A program made the position numbers and the translations under genes. Below the pieces are notes generated by a model. It was given only the letters and a program-made list of their open reading frames with translations, was not told the origin of the DNA and ran no database searches. 64,000 nt of DNA from Zunongwangia profunda SM-A87 (GTDB lineage Bacteria; Bacteroidota; Bacteroidia; Flavobacteriales; Flavobacteriaceae): NCBI RefSeq assembly GCF_000023465.1, contig NC_014041.1, forward strand, positions 1,013,001 to 1,077,000, given 5' to 3'. Below, in pieces: positions 9,683-22,000 of the stretch (position 1 is its first letter; each line of letters starts with the position of its first letter).

Positions 9683-9761
9683 AGTTTTATAGAATAATTT
9701 GTAGATAAACATTTCTGAATTGTTCTTATCTACTCAGTTTTAGGTTTATTTAAAAATAACT

Positions 9762-9769
9762 TACATTTG
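9762..9769 (+). promoter_or_regulatory. trkA-trkH promoter, -7 box
   Basis: TACATTTG, 28 bases upstream of the trkA ATG, in the divergent spacer shared with ubiE. Confidence 0.5.
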
Positions 9770-9797
9770 CTACTTCTTTACAATTTGAAGCTGTTAT

Positions 9798-11147
9798 ATG
9801 AAGATAATTATCGCCGGCGCAGGTGAAGTGGGCTTTCATTTAGCTAAATTACTTTCTTTTGAATCTCAGGACATAACCCTAATCGATCCTAATCGGGATA
9901 GATTGCAGTATGCAGATACGCATTTAGATATTCGTACCATAAAAGGGGATGCAAGTTCTATTGCGATTTTAAAGGAAGCACAGGTAAAATATACCGATAT
10001 GTTGATTAGTGTGACTTCTAGCGAGGCGACTAATATTACGGTATGCGTACTGGCTAAACAGCTTGGTGCAATGCGAACGATTGCCAGAATTTCGAATACT
10101 GAATTTTTAGAGAAAAAAGAGGAAATTGGTTTTACTCAATTTGGGATAGACGAATTAATTTCTCCGGAAGCTTTGGCTGCAAGAGAGATTGGTTTGTTAT
10201 TAAACCAGTCGGCTTTTAACGATTCTTATGAGTTTGAAGAAGGTGCTCTAACCATGATCGGGTTAAGTTTATCCAGAACGGCCCGTTTTGTGGGGAAAAC
10301 GGTAAAAGAAGCGGCTAGAATTTTTCCGCAACTTAATTTTGTACCTATTGCCATCCAACGTTTTGGAACGCAGTATACCTTGATACCTCGTGGTGATACC
10401 CAATTTAAAGAAGGTGATCAGGTATATTTTATTACCCTAAAAAGCGGGGTAGAAGAACTCTATAAGCTTACCGGGAAAACCAAACAGGAAATTAAAAGTG
10501 TAATGATCCTGGGAGGGAGTAAAATTGGAAGAAAAACCGCCAGGGACCTATGCCGAAATAACTTTAACGTAAAGTTGGTAGAAACCAGTAAAGATAAAGC
10601 TTACGATCTTGCTGATGAATTGCCGAACACTCTGATTATTCATGGAGACGGTCGAAATGTAGAATTGCTGGAAGAAGAGAATATTCACGATATGGATGCT
10701 TTCATTGCAGTAACCGGTAATTCTGAAACCAATATTATGTCTTGCCTGGTGGCAAAATCTAAAAGTGTAAAAAAGACTATCTCTTTAGTTGAAAATATGG
10801 ATTATTTTCAGCTAAGTCATTCTATAGGAATCGATACCTTAATTAATAAAAAACTGCTTGCGGCTAACAATATTTTTAGATATATAAGAAAAGGAGAAGT
10901 GGTGGCGATGACAAAGCTTAACAATATGAATGCCGAGCTTTTGGAATTTATTGTTAAGCCGGGGTCTCAGGTAGCCGATAAAAAAATCAAAAACCTGGAT
11001 TTTCCAAGATCAGCAATTATTGGCGGGATTATTCGCCATGGCGAAGGGATCATCGCCTTGGGCGAGTTCTTAATTAAACCTGGCGATCGTATTGTTGTTT
11101 GCTGTCTTCCAAGATCTATTAAGAAGGTTGAAAAATTATTCCTGTAA
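9798..11147 (+). CDS. trkA: Trk potassium uptake regulator TrkA
   Basis: Cytoplasmic NAD-binding gating subunit of the Trk K+ system, 449 aa. Two RCK repeats are visible: each Rossmann half begins with a glycine motif (GAGEVGFHLAKLL at 6-18 and ILGGSKIGRKTARDL at about 235-249) and is followed by a TrkA-C domain. The stop codon overlaps the trkH start (TAATG), so the two subunits are translationally coupled. Confidence 0.96.
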   Translation: MKIIIAGAGEVGFHLAKLLSFESQDITLIDPNRDRLQYADTHLDIRTIKGDASSIAILKEAQVKYTDMLISVTSSEATNITVCVLAKQLGAMRTIARISNTEFLEKKEEIGFTQFGIDELISPEALAAREIGLLLNQSAFNDSYEFEEGALTMIGLSLSRTARFVGKTVKEAARIFPQLNFVPIAIQRFGTQYTLIPRGDTQFKEGDQVYFITLKSGVEELYKLTGKTKQEIKSVMILGGSKIGRKTARDLCRNNFNVKLVETSKDKAYDLADELPNTLIIHGDGRNVELLEEENIHDMDAFIAVTGNSETNIMSCLVAKSKSVKKTISLVENMDYFQLSHSIGIDTLINKKLLAANNIFRYIRKGEVVAMTKLNNMNAELLEFIVKPGSQVADKKIKNLDFPRSAIIGGIIRHGEGIIALGEFLIKPGDRIVVCCLPRSIKKVEKLFL

Positions 11148-12643
11148 TGCCAAAATTAAACTTTAAGGTCATTTTGCATGTTATGGGACTGCTGTTAATT
11201 TGTAACGGTGGTTTTATGTTACTGTCTGTACTTATTAGTTTTATTTATAAAGATGGGGTTACCCTGGGAATGTCTGCTGCCGCTTTAGTGACGTTGCTTA
11301 TTGGTACGCTACTTATGTTTACTACCCGTGGACACAGAAAAGAATTAAAAGTTAGGGAAGGCTATATTATTGTAAGTTTTGGATGGATCTTTATGGCGCT
11401 AAGCGGATCTTTGCCTTATGTAATGACCAAGGCTATTCCTGATTTTACCAATGCTTTTTTCGAAACCATGTCTGGTTACACTACTACCGGGGCTTCGATT
11501 TTAAACGACATCGAATCGATACCCAAAGGAGTATTGTTTTGGCGAAGCTTAACCCATTGGATTGGAGGGATGGGAATTATCGTTTTGGCGATAGCAATAT
11601 TACCACTGTTGGGGATAGGAGGAATGCAGTTATTTGCTGCAGAATCTCCCGGGCCAAGTGCCGACAAGCTAAAGCCAAGAATTACCGATACCGCAAAACG
11701 ATTATGGCTGATTTATGTAAGCTATACCGCTGCAGAAACACTGTTGTTAATGCTTGCGGGTATGGACTTTTTTGATGCCATAAATCATGCCTTCAGTACC
11801 TTATCTACCGGAGGCTTTTCTACCAAAAATGCCAGTATGGCTTATTGGAATGATAATCCAATGATCCAGTATATTATCATCCTATTTATGTTTTTAGCGG
11901 GTAGTAACTTTGTAATGAGTTACTTCGCGTTTAAAGGAAGAGTACAACGCGTACTACAGGATGATGAGTTTAAGTGGTATTTCTATTTTGTGGCTGCTTT
12001 TACAATCATATCATCCTTAATTGTATATTTTCAGGCAGATGTTTCGTTATCATCCATAGATCATCCAATGATTTGGGGCGAAGGAGAAAGTGCATTTAGA
12101 CATTCGTTATTTCAGGTGTTAACAGTAATTACTACCACAGGATTCGTGTCGGCAGATTTTACGATGTGGACCCCTTTCCTAACCATTTTTTATTTTGGAA
12201 TGTTCTTTCTTGGTGGTTGCGCCGGGAGTACCGCAGGTGGGGTAAAAGTGATGCGTCATATTATAATGATTCGTAACGGATTGATCGAATTTAAGAGAAC
12301 CCTTCATCCCAATGCCATCTTACCGGTACGTTTCAATAAAAAGTCTATTAACAGTGGTATTGTATTTAATATTCAGGGATTTTTTATTCTTTATATGTTG
12401 TCTTTTATTATTGGGGCTGTGGTTTTAGCGGCTTTAGGTTTAGATTTTGAAACTGCTATTGGTGGCGCTGCATCCTCTTTAGGAAATATAGGACCTGCTT
12501 TTGGAGCGCTTAGCCCGGTAAATAATTTTGATTTATTACCTGATTTTGGGAAATGGTGGTGCTCTTTTTTAATGCTTATAGGAAGGTTGGAGCTGTTTAC
12601 AGTTTTAATTATTCTTACTCCGTTTTTCTGGAGAAATCGCTAA
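11147..12643 (+). CDS. trkH: Trk potassium uptake channel subunit TrkH
   Basis: 498 aa inner-membrane K+ channel subunit with about ten hydrophobic helices and four pore loops. Selectivity-filter-like glycine segments are TMSGYTTTGASI (about 106-117), FSTLSTGGFST (about 217-227), TVITTTGFVSAD and ASSLGNIGPAFGAL. The loop GGCAGSTAGGVKVMR is typical of TrkH. It shares a base with the trkA stop and ends 46 bases before a strong terminator, closing the operon. Confidence 0.96.
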   Translation: MPKLNFKVILHVMGLLLICNGGFMLLSVLISFIYKDGVTLGMSAAALVTLLIGTLLMFTTRGHRKELKVREGYIIVSFGWIFMALSGSLPYVMTKAIPDFTNAFFETMSGYTTTGASILNDIESIPKGVLFWRSLTHWIGGMGIIVLAIAILPLLGIGGMQLFAAESPGPSADKLKPRITDTAKRLWLIYVSYTAAETLLLMLAGMDFFDAINHAFSTLSTGGFSTKNASMAYWNDNPMIQYIIILFMFLAGSNFVMSYFAFKGRVQRVLQDDEFKWYFYFVAAFTIISSLIVYFQADVSLSSIDHPMIWGEGESAFRHSLFQVLTVITTTGFVSADFTMWTPFLTIFYFGMFFLGGCAGSTAGGVKVMRHIIMIRNGLIEFKRTLHPNAILPVRFNKKSINSGIVFNIQGFFILYMLSFIIGAVVLAALGLDFETAIGGAASSLGNIGPAFGALSPVNNFDLLPDFGKWWCSFLMLIGRLELFTVLIILTPFFWRNR

Positions 12644-12681
12644 TCGGTATGTAATAATTTAGATAAGATATTCAATATAGA

Positions 12682-12712
12682 TTAAAAAAAAACCGGCGCT
12701 TGGCCGGTTTTT
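12682..12712 (+). terminator. rho-independent terminator of trkAH
   Basis: 8-bp stem AAACCGGC / GCCGGTTT (12690-12697 with 12703-12710), flanked by an A-run on the left and T's on the right, so it could act in both directions. Confidence 0.85.
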
Positions 12713-12834
12713 AAGTTATAGCTAAATAGAATCAAATACCCGTAAGTATTAATAGGTAAACTTTTTGGCAATTTAAAATTATCCCGATAATTATTAGTAC
12801 TTGGTTATTTCAGCTTTTTGCAGTGTCAATAAAT

Positions 12835-14025
12835 TTATTCAGTTAAAACTGACTTTATTCTTTTTAATGCTTCTTCTATTTGTTCTTCGCTGGCCGCGTA
12901 AGAAATTCTAATACATTCAGGGTTTCCAAAAGCATCACCGGTAACAGTAGCAACGAGAGCTTCTTCTAATAAGAACATCGAGAAATCTGTTGCATTGTTG
13001 ATCGTATGTCCTTTAATGGTTTTACCAAAGTAATGCGAGATATTGGGAAAAACATAGAAAGCACCTTCAGGCTCTGTCGTTTCGAAACCTTCGATATCAT
13101 TTAGTAAATCTATGATGAGTTTTCTTCTGGATTTAAAGGTATCTATCATGTAGCTAATCTTGCTAACCGGAGCTTCCAAAGCAGTAATCACTGCTCTTTG
13201 AGCAATACAGTTAGCTCCGCTGGTTACCTGTCCCTGTAATTTGTTACAGGCGCGTGCAATCCAGGCAGGAGCTCCAATATAACCAATTCTCCATCCCGTC
13301 ATGGCAAAGGCTTTTGCAACTCCATTCACGGTAACGGTACGGTCATACATATCCTCAAACTCGGCCATGGAAGCATGTGCGCCAATATAGTTAATATGCT
13401 CGTAAATTTCATCACTTACTATGATGATATCTGGGTGTTTTACCAAAACATCAGCTAAAGCTCTAAGCTCTTCTTTAGTGTACACCATACCACTTGGGTT
13501 ACACGGTGAGCTATACCAAAGCATTTTTGTTTTAGGGGTAATAGCTGCTTCTAGTTGCTCTGGAGTCATTTTAAAATTAGACTCTAGTGTGGTAGGAACT
13601 TCAACAGGGACACCTTCTGCAAGTTTTACGATTTCAGCATAACTAACCCAGTAAGGACATGGTAAAATAACTTCGTCACCGGCATTAAGCATCGCTAAAG
13701 CTACGTTGGCCAAAGATTGTTTAGCTCCTGTAGAAACTACAATCTGAGGGTGCGTATAGGTTAAGTTATTGTCTCTTTTGAATTTAGTAATAATAGCATC
13801 CTTTAGTTCTACATAACCATCTACCGGGCTGTAAGAGTTATAATTATCGTTAATAGCCTGGATGGCGGCATCTTTAATAAAATCTGGTGTATTAAAATCT
13901 GGCTCTCCCAGTGAAAGCCCGATAATATCTTTACCTTCTGCTCTTAATTCACGCGCTTTCGCTGCCATTGCCAGCGTTTGCGAGGTTGCTAAATTGTTAA
14001 TCCTGTTAGAGAGTTTTTCTTGCAT
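12835..14025 (-). CDS. pyridoxal-phosphate aminotransferase, class I (aspartate aminotransferase-like)
   Basis: 396 aa fold-type I transaminase. Visible are the N-terminal substrate loop (GLSLGEPDFNTP), the cofactor region STGAKQSLANVALAM, SSPCNPSGMVYTKEEL, the DEIYEHI motif and the Schiff-base lysine in NGVAKAFAMTGWRIGY (Lys about residue 238). The sequence resembles bacterial Ibeta aspartate/prephenate aminotransferases, but the amino-acid substrate is not certain. It begins 24 bases after the desaturase stop on the same strand, so they may share a transcript. Confidence 0.92.
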   Translation of the reverse strand: MQEKLSNRINNLATSQTLAMAAKARELRAEGKDIIGLSLGEPDFNTPDFIKDAAIQAINDNYNSYSPVDGYVELKDAIITKFKRDNNLTYTHPQIVVSTGAKQSLANVALAMLNAGDEVILPCPYWVSYAEIVKLAEGVPVEVPTTLESNFKMTPEQLEAAITPKTKMLWYSSPCNPSGMVYTKEELRALADVLVKHPDIIIVSDEIYEHINYIGAHASMAEFEDMYDRTVTVNGVAKAFAMTGWRIGYIGAPAWIARACNKLQGQVTSGANCIAQRAVITALEAPVSKISYMIDTFKSRRKLIIDLLNDIEGFETTEPEGAFYVFPNISHYFGKTIKGHTINNATDFSMFLLEEALVATVTGDAFGNPECIRISYAASEEQIEEALKRIKSVLTE

Positions 14026-14049
14026 TTTAAAATGATTAATAAATAAGTA

Positions 14050-15156
14050 TTAAGACGATATTGCAGGTTTTGTCCCCATTTCTTTTAAATATTTAAAATG
14101 GGCAATAATCGCTGCGCGTGTGGTTTTGTATTCGTTGTATGGCAAATTACATTCCCTGGCGGTCTCTTTTACGATCTCGGCAATTTTTGAATAGTGAATA
14201 TGACTAATATTTGGGAATATATGATGCTCTACCTGGTGGTTTAAACCGCCAGTGAACCAGTTTACTATTTTATTTTTGGTTGAAAAATTTACCGTGGTAA
14301 ATAATTGATGGATCGCCCAGGTGTTTTTCATAGAACCGGTGTCATCTGGTAATGGCATATCGGTCTCTTCAACAACATGAGCCAATTGAAATACAATACT
14401 TAAAATTAATCCGGCAGTATAGTGCATTACAAAAAATCCGATTAAAATTTTCCACCAGGCAATCGATAAAATAAGCATGGGAAGCATGATCCATACCGAA
14501 ACATAGATAAGTTTTGTAATAGCAACAGTGCTCCATTGCTTTATGGGGTTAGGCATTTTTCCATAAGAAAGTTTTCTTTTAAGATACCTTTTTGTTTGTT
14601 TAAAGTCTGTGGTAATGGCCCAGTTAAAAGTTAAAAGACCATATAAGAAAATAGAATAATAGTGCTGAAATTTATGGAATCTTCGCCATTGGGCATGTTT
14701 AGAAAAACGAATGATTCTACCGGCATCTAAATCTTCATCATGGCCGTGAATATTGGTGTAGGTGTGATGAAGCACATTATGTTGTACCTGCCAGTTGTAT
14801 ACATTCCCGGCAAGAATATAAATCGTGCCGCCCATAAATTTATTTACCCATTTTTTAGAAGAATAGGAGCCGTGATTGCCATCATGCATAATATTCATGC
14901 CAACGCCGGCCATCCCCATTCCCATAACAATGGTAAGCAAAAGCATCCACCATTGCGAGATGTTTAAAGTGAGGATAAGAAAATAAGGTGTTAAAAACAT
15001 GGAAAACATGATGGCCGCCTTTAAGTGCAATTGCCAGTTTCCTGTTTTTTTTATATTATTTTCTTTAAAATAATTGTTTACTCGCTTGTTTAGGGTTCTA
15101 AAAAAATTGGCAGAATCCTTTCGCGAAAATCGTATATGTGGTTGTGATAAATCCAT
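14050..15156 (-). CDS. membrane fatty acid desaturase (acyl-CoA/acyl-lipid type)
   Basis: 368 aa integral membrane di-iron enzyme that inserts a double bond into acyl chains, important for membrane fluidity. Three histidine boxes are present: HDGNHGS (about 91-97), HNVLHHTYTNIHGHDED (about 126-142) and HQVEHHIFPNISH (about 308-320). Hydrophobic hairpins precede each box. The QVEHH form of the last box is also found in front-end desaturases, so regiospecificity is open. A -7 box is at 15177-15184; the aminotransferase follows closely. Confidence 0.93.
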   Translation of the reverse strand: MDLSQPHIRFSRKDSANFFRTLNKRVNNYFKENNIKKTGNWQLHLKAAIMFSMFLTPYFLILTLNISQWWMLLLTIVMGMGMAGVGMNIMHDGNHGSYSSKKWVNKFMGGTIYILAGNVYNWQVQHNVLHHTYTNIHGHDEDLDAGRIIRFSKHAQWRRFHKFQHYYSIFLYGLLTFNWAITTDFKQTKRYLKRKLSYGKMPNPIKQWSTVAITKLIYVSVWIMLPMLILSIAWWKILIGFFVMHYTAGLILSIVFQLAHVVEETDMPLPDDTGSMKNTWAIHQLFTTVNFSTKNKIVNWFTGGLNHQVEHHIFPNISHIHYSKIAEIVKETARECNLPYNEYKTTRAAIIAHFKYLKEMGTKPAISS

Positions 15157-15176
15157 TTTTATTTTTAATCTATAGT

Positions 15177-15184
15177 CAAAGGTA
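15177..15184 (-). promoter_or_regulatory. desaturase promoter, -7 box
   Basis: TACCTTTG on the minus strand, 20 bases upstream of the desaturase ATG; divergent from the rsmG promoter about 50 bases away. Confidence 0.5.
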
Positions 15185-15235
15185 AAATATTAAACTTTCG
15201 AAACGAATTAAATAGCCACTTTAATACTAAATTTC

Positions 15236-15243
15236 TAATTTTG
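15236..15243 (+). promoter_or_regulatory. rsmG promoter, -7 box
   Basis: TAATTTTG, 16 bases upstream of the rsmG start. Confidence 0.5.
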
Positions 15244-15259
15244 TTTAAAAATTAATCAA

Positions 15260-15889
15260 TTGGAATTAATCAGGAAATATTTTGACGGACTTAGTCCAGA
15301 GCAAATTACTCATTTTGAACGCTTAGAAGATCTTTATAAAGACTGGAACCTTAAAATTAATGTGGTAAGCAGAAAAGATATCGACGAATTGTACCTGCGA
15401 CATGTATTACATTCTCTAGGGATTGCTAAGGTTCAGAAATTTAATCCAGGTGCGCATATACTTGATGTAGGCACTGGTGGTGGTTTTCCTGGTATTCCAA
15501 TGGCTATTCTTTTTCCTGAGGTAAGTTTTCATTTAGTAGATTCTATAGGTAAGAAAATGAAAGTGGTAGAAGAAGTTGTTGAAGGTTTAGGCTTGCAAAA
15601 TGTAAAGACTACGAATGACCGTGTAGAGAATATCGATGGACATTACGACTTCATTATCAGTAGGGCAGTGGCGGCTATGCCTACATTTGTGAGATGGACT
15701 AAAGGGAAAATTGCTAAAAAAAGCACTCACGAATTAAAGAATGGAATTCTTTATTTAAAAGGTGGAGATTTAGCTGAAGAGCTCGCCGATTATCAAACGG
15801 CAAAAATCTATAATTTAACCGATTATTTTGAAGAAGATTTCTTCGAAACCAAAAAAGTAGTGCATTTACCATTAAAATATAAAGGCTAA
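15260..15889 (+). CDS. rsmG: 16S rRNA (guanine-527-N7)-methyltransferase
   Basis: 209 aa SAM-dependent enzyme that methylates G527 of 16S rRNA; loss gives low-level streptomycin resistance in other bacteria. Family signatures are present: LNVVSRKD-type INVVSRKDIDELYLRHVLHSL (conserved in RsmG), then the SAM loop ILDVGTGGGFPGIPMAI and IISRAVAAM. The start is TTG at 15260; it gives the standard N-terminus and no upstream ATG fits. Followed by a compact terminator. Confidence 0.95.
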   Translation: MELIRKYFDGLSPEQITHFERLEDLYKDWNLKINVVSRKDIDELYLRHVLHSLGIAKVQKFNPGAHILDVGTGGGFPGIPMAILFPEVSFHLVDSIGKKMKVVEEVVEGLGLQNVKTTNDRVENIDGHYDFIISRAVAAMPTFVRWTKGKIAKKSTHELKNGILYLKGGDLAEELADYQTAKIYNLTDYFEEDFFETKKVVHLPLKYKG

Positions 15890-15896
15890 AAAAGTG

Positions 15897-15916
15897 AAGT
15901 GGAAGCTCCACTTTTT
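15897..15916 (+). terminator. rho-independent terminator of rsmG
   Basis: 7-bp stem AAGTGGA / TCCACTT with a three-base loop, followed by a T-run, 8 bases after the rsmG stop. Confidence 0.75.
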
Positions 15917-16000
15917 ATACTAATTATTCTTATTGTTAAAAAAACTCAAAACATGAGCTATACAGTAGTGATAATTAGCTTTTTTGGATATTGAAAATTC

Positions 16001-19000
16001 TTAATTTCTAACAAACTTCAGATTAGTTACGCCTTTTTCCGTATATATTTTTAGAATATATACCGCCGAACTCATTTTGCTTTCCATTGGAATGTATATT
16101 TCTGAAATAATAGGGATATCATAAAATGCTTTTATTAGACTTCCGTTAATGTTATAAATTAATAGTCTTTTAATCTGGATTAACTGTGGGTTTTCCAGAT
16201 AGACACTTTGCTCTTCTGATAGATATAGCACTTTGAAGTTTCCTGTAATTTCTTCTTCGCTCTCTTCATTATTTTCCTCTTCTGGAATCTCTGGCTTCTC
16301 AGGATTTTCATCATTCTCACCAATATCTTCATTATCATCATCGCCTGTTTCGTCGCTGTCGGGATCTTCTTCAGCTGTTTCTTCCGCGTCAGGATCTTCA
16401 GTTTTTTGGAAAGTTATGGCGAAGCGATTTTTGTGATAGCCACTATCAATAGTGGCAATATATTTTTCTGCTTTTAGGTCATAATAAGTACTGTCTTTAC
16501 GATCTAAAAGGTAAATTTCTTTTTCGGAAGGAATGTTTTCAAGAGAGTCAATTTCAATATAAAATTCATTATTCGACAAGACTATAAGTCCAAGGTCGAG
16601 CACACGATCATCATTAAAGTCTGGTATGCCCTGAATCACAAGTGGCTGATCTTCCATTAGCCAGAACATATCTTCCTTCTGGCGATCGTAAAGTGGAGCA
16701 TCGTACCCTAGATCAAATCCAAAGCTTGCGTTTTTATCAGCGCCTACAACGATTTGTCTATTAATGCCTCCAGGAGATTTAAAGTTTAATCGAATTTTCT
16801 GTCTTTCGTCTGCCTTTACTTTTACGCTTGCATTAAGTGTTTTTAGAAAAACATTCTCTGGTTTTAAAAATTGTGATTCATTTGAAACACTTTCTTTAGC
16901 AAATATTCTTTGGGCATTTCTAAAAAGAATATCACCCTGGCTAATGTTGATGTTGCTATTGGCAGTATTTAAATAGCTGTTTACAAAAAATCCCTGTCCT
17001 ACCGGGATATATTTTCCCGGTATTCGTTTACTTTGAGAATTATTCGCATTAATTCTTTCGTCTGTAGCAACAGCCGGTACACTTCCTATTAAGTTTAAGG
17101 TCGCATAGCCGCCAACATAATCCTTTAAATAATGTGAATTACTATCGCCAAAATGATCCCAAAAATATATAGCTCCATTAAAAAGGTTTTTATCCCCTGT
17201 GGCACCATTAACAGTATTTTTATCCAGATTATCAAGAATAAATTGTTCTGCATCTAAAGCTGAGGGATAAGGATTACCAATCAGGAAAATTTCATTAGGT
17301 TGAATTTCTAATGTTATATTCCCATTATTAGGGAGCCCATTAAATGTATAATTCTGTAAAGTAGAAATAGCTACAGAACCAGAGGTTCCTTTCATCGTAT
17401 AACCCTCACCAGTGCTTAGTTTTGTATTTTGGTTTATTTGTTCCCATCCTGAATATCTTGGGACCTGGTGAAATCTATTTAGCCAATAAGTGCTTATTCT
17501 TTTTGGTCCAGTATAATTTCTGGAGTCAGCCCAGGTGTGTTGTCTGTTAAACGAAATTTCCTGGATATTATCGGGATCGGTACCGTCTTTTAAGATTTCC
17601 CCGATGGTGAATCCCGAGTTTATTGAATTTGTACTTACAGGAGAAGACCAATAGTTGTAGTTATAAGAATTCGCTGTGCCTTGTTGGTCTTTTTGAATGC
17701 TTCCACTACTATTGGGATCGAGTACGCTTCCTTCGGTTTGGATTAATTGAGATTCTCCATTTAAGTCTATAATTCCGTCCAGCTTTAAATAGTCGGTTAC
17801 GATTAATGGGTTGCCGGTCCCTCCTTTGGGTGGATTTGTTCCCATTATATTTAGAGTTCCTCCATTTGAAATTAATCCTAGCAATTGTAAAGGTTTTGTA
17901 GAAGTCGCATAAGGATAGAATATATCCTGAGAAATTTCTACAATATTCCAGTCTATAGTCGTTTCTCCATCAATACCATAACTTCCGGGAACTTGCCAAA
18001 CATTCCTTTCTGATATTTTTGAATCGTTTATTGTAGGAGCCAAAAGCCATGTAGCCGGATTTGTCCAGTCTTGATTTTCTTCACTAAGAACATAGGGGAG
18101 GGGCGCAGTGTTATCCTGGGTAGTGGTAATATTTCTGATAAGACCATTGCTGTGATTGCCGGTTATTTCAGGAGTTAAACCTTTAGTAATAGCTTCAGGG
18201 TCACCTTTTAACTGATAATATGCTTCGATATCGGACCATTTTAGATCCCCGGGTACATCAACAGGTAGTAAATTTCCTCGTAAGGGATTACTGGCAACTG
18301 CAATACGTTGATTCATTAAAAATCGTAGCTGTTTTTCTGTAAGGCTTTTGTTCCAGATTCTTAGTTCTTCAATCCAACCATCAAAATAATTAGAAGGAGT
18401 ATCCTGATTGGCGCTATCAAAAATAGCACCGATAATAAACGGAGAATTACTATTGCCAGGAGCACTACCGCTTTTATTTGCTAAAAGAATACCGTCTACG
18501 TATAACTTCATATTCTTTTCCTTATACATTACGGCGATATGATGCCAGACTCCTTGCTTCACCTTATGTGAGGTTGAAATAGAATTATCATTCCATCTAA
18601 ACGTTGGGGAGCCGGAGTTAATGATCAAATCATAGCCTCCTATATTTAGGTTTTGAACATCTCTTTTTGAAATAATGGTTTTTAAGCCGATATTACTTTC
18701 AGATTTAATCCATGCTTCAATGGTAAACTCTGTTTTATCCTGCATATTAAAAGAGTCACCTAACAAAATATGATCGTCTATTCCATCAAAATCGAGCGTA
18801 TTGCAATTAGCTGATATTTTTAGATTTAAGTCTGCATAACTTGAACAGTTATCATTGGATACGGTCCATCTTAACGTATATTCTCCTTCATCACCTATAA
18901 ATTTGGTGAAGGGGTCGCTAGGATCTATAAAATTATAATTTGAGGGACCATTGACTACACTCCATCTGCCAGTTCCAAATTCCGGTGTATTCGCTTCTAG

Positions 19001-22000
19001 TGTTGTTTGAAAATAACCGCATCCTAAAGTTTTGTCTTCTCCAGTGATCGCCTGGGTTAATTTTTCCGGTTCTATGATACTGATTGTTCGGATAGCCTGA
19101 CATTGATTGGCATCAATTACGGTAATTGTATACTCTCCAGGTTCAAGATTATTCAGTGTTTTTGAGGTTGATCCGGTTGCATCATTCCATAAATACTCAT
19201 AAATGGCAGTTCCGTTCTCAACTTTGGGTGTACCACCTGTAGGATTTACCGTCACCGTTGCTTTATCACCGGGACAAACAGGCTGCTGAATTTCAAACTC
19301 CATGGTAATCGGCTCATCAGGCTGCGTAATAACCACTGATGGGATTTTAAATATCGTTCCTTCGGAATCCTTAACCCAAACATCATAAGAACCGGCCTTT
19401 AAGATTTCAAATAAATTTTCCTTTTGATAACCCGAATTAGCATTGGTGATACTATAACTGTAAGGAGCTCTTCCTCCCGAAGCTTGTACCTTTATAGTTC
19501 CTAATTCAGAATCAAAACAATCTAACTGATTGGGGGTGGCTCTGGCGTAAAGGGGAGTAAAAACAATTTCCTGGTTATTAGTAGAGAAGCATTTAGACTT
19601 GCTGCTTTGTCCGCAGGCATTTTTGCTATTGTTGGAAAAGGTCAGATAAATATTATCAATCGAAACTTCGTCACCACACTGGTAATTAATAGGTATCGTA
19701 CGAGCATTAATGGGGATTCCTTCTTTTTCATAAAAACAACCAAACTCTCTTATTATTTTGGTTTCGCCAGTTTCTAAACTTTTAACGCTATAAGTGAATT
19801 CTGTATATAATGAGTATCTAGTTGTATTTTGATCAAGTTGAACATAAATATATTTCTGATCTCCGTTATTACAATTTTCTGATGTTATTTCTGTGCCTGA
19901 AGCATCACCAATGTAATATCCAGAAATACCAAAATCGTTAGAACCGCAATTGTCTACATAACATTCGCCTACATATTGTTGGTATATAAAATCACGACTA
20001 AAACCTTGGGCATCGGTAACCGTTAAAGTGATGTTTCGGTTACCTTCTGTAGGATAGGTAACCCTGTGAGATCCTATTCCGGTATTGGTGGTGTATGTTC
20101 CATCTGAGTCGAAATTCCAACTATAAGAATATGGAGGCATACCTCCATAGGCCGTACCATTTGCTACTTCAAAATAACTAACACGTACATTATTTTCCCC
20201 TTCACATATGGAAGTCGGTAAGATCTCTGCTTTTAAAATCTCATTAACCACAACATCCACAGTCTTACCACAACCGTTTTTGTCAAAAACGCTTAGTTTA
20301 TAATTACCGGCCGCCAGATTTGTTGCTTTTTTTGTAGTAGCTATGACCATAGAATTACCGGCAGCTCTCCATTCATAGGTGTAACCAGGAGTTCCTCCAC
20401 TGGGGTAAGCCTCTGCAGTACCTGTTTTAGAGTTAAAAACAGTAGTTCTGGTAGTGTTTACAGTTACATTTACTGCAGCGTCTGGCTCGTTTATTTTAAT
20501 ATCATTTGCTATTAATTTTTCACAATCTGTATTATTTTTATCTCTTATTTTCAAGGTATATGATCCTGGTTTTAAATTGTTAAAAACAGCTGAATTAAAC
20601 CAGTTTTCACCATTATCAATACTATATTGAAAAGTTTCACTGCCTCCGGAGGCTCCTTTAAATTCAATTCTACCTGAGTCTTCCTGATAACAGTTAACAT
20701 TAGTTTTATTGTAATTAGAAATAAGTTCGTCTGGTTGATCTATGGTAAACAGTTGCTGAATACTACAGGCATTTGCATCTTTTATAAAGAGCGTATAAGT
20801 ACCAGAGCTCAGGTTTGAGAAGTTCTTATCTGTTTGAAAATTAATGTTATCAATAGAATATTCATATGGGGTGGTGCCACCATTAACGTCTCCTACGGTA
20901 ATTTCTCCATTTGAAGCTCCATAGCAATAGACATTGGTTATCGATGGAGCGCTAGCTTTAAGATCTTCAGGTTGTGAGATTTGTATAGTCTGACTAATTG
21001 TACATCCATTGTTGTCAAGGATGCTTATATTGTATACGCCAGAAGATAAATTACTAAACTTTTTATTTGTTTGGTAATTAGTGCCATCGATCGAATATTG
21101 GTATGGTGTTATTCCACCAGATACTCTTCCAATTGTGATACTTCCGTTACTTCCTCCAAAACAGGAAACGTTTTCTGAAGAAAGTCCAGACATACTTAGT
21201 TGTGTGGGCTCTTTAATGATAATATTTGTTGAAATAGAGCAATTATTTGCATCGCGAACATATAGCGTATAATTCCCTGCTGTAAGTGAATTAAATTCGG
21301 TATTAGAAGAAAAGCTAGTTCCGTCTAAAGAATATTGATACGGCGCCGTTCCACCAGAAACAGTATCCGCTGAAATTGATCCGTCATTTCCACCAAAACA
21401 AGAAACATTTTCGGAATTTGGTGTTGTCATAGCTAATTGCTCTGGCTGTGTAATTTCGATATTTGTTGAAATAGAGCAATTATTTGCATCGCGAACATAC
21501 AGCGTATAATTCCCTGCTGTAAGTGAATTAAATTCGGTAATAGAAGAAAAGTTAGTTTCGTCTAAAGAATATTGATACGGTGCTGTCCCACCGGAAACAG
21601 TACCTGCTGAAATTGATCCGTCATTTCCTCCAAAACAGGAAACGTTTTCTGAAGAAAGTCCAGACATACTTAGTTGTGTGGGCTCTTTAATGATAATATT
21701 TGTTGAAATAGAGCAATTATTTGCATCGCGAACATACAGCGTATAATTCCCTGCTGTAAGTGAATTAAATTCGGTATTAGAAGAAAAGCTAGTTCCGTCT
21801 AAAGAATATTGATAAGGTGCTGTCCCACCGGAAACAGTACCCGCTGAAATTGATCCGTCATTTCCACCAAAACAAGAAACATTTTTGGAGATTGGTGTTG
21901 CCATAGCTAATTGCTCTGGCTGTGTAATTTCGATATTTGTTGAAATAGAACAATTATTTGCATCGCGAACATACAGTGTATAATTCCCTGCTGCAAGTGA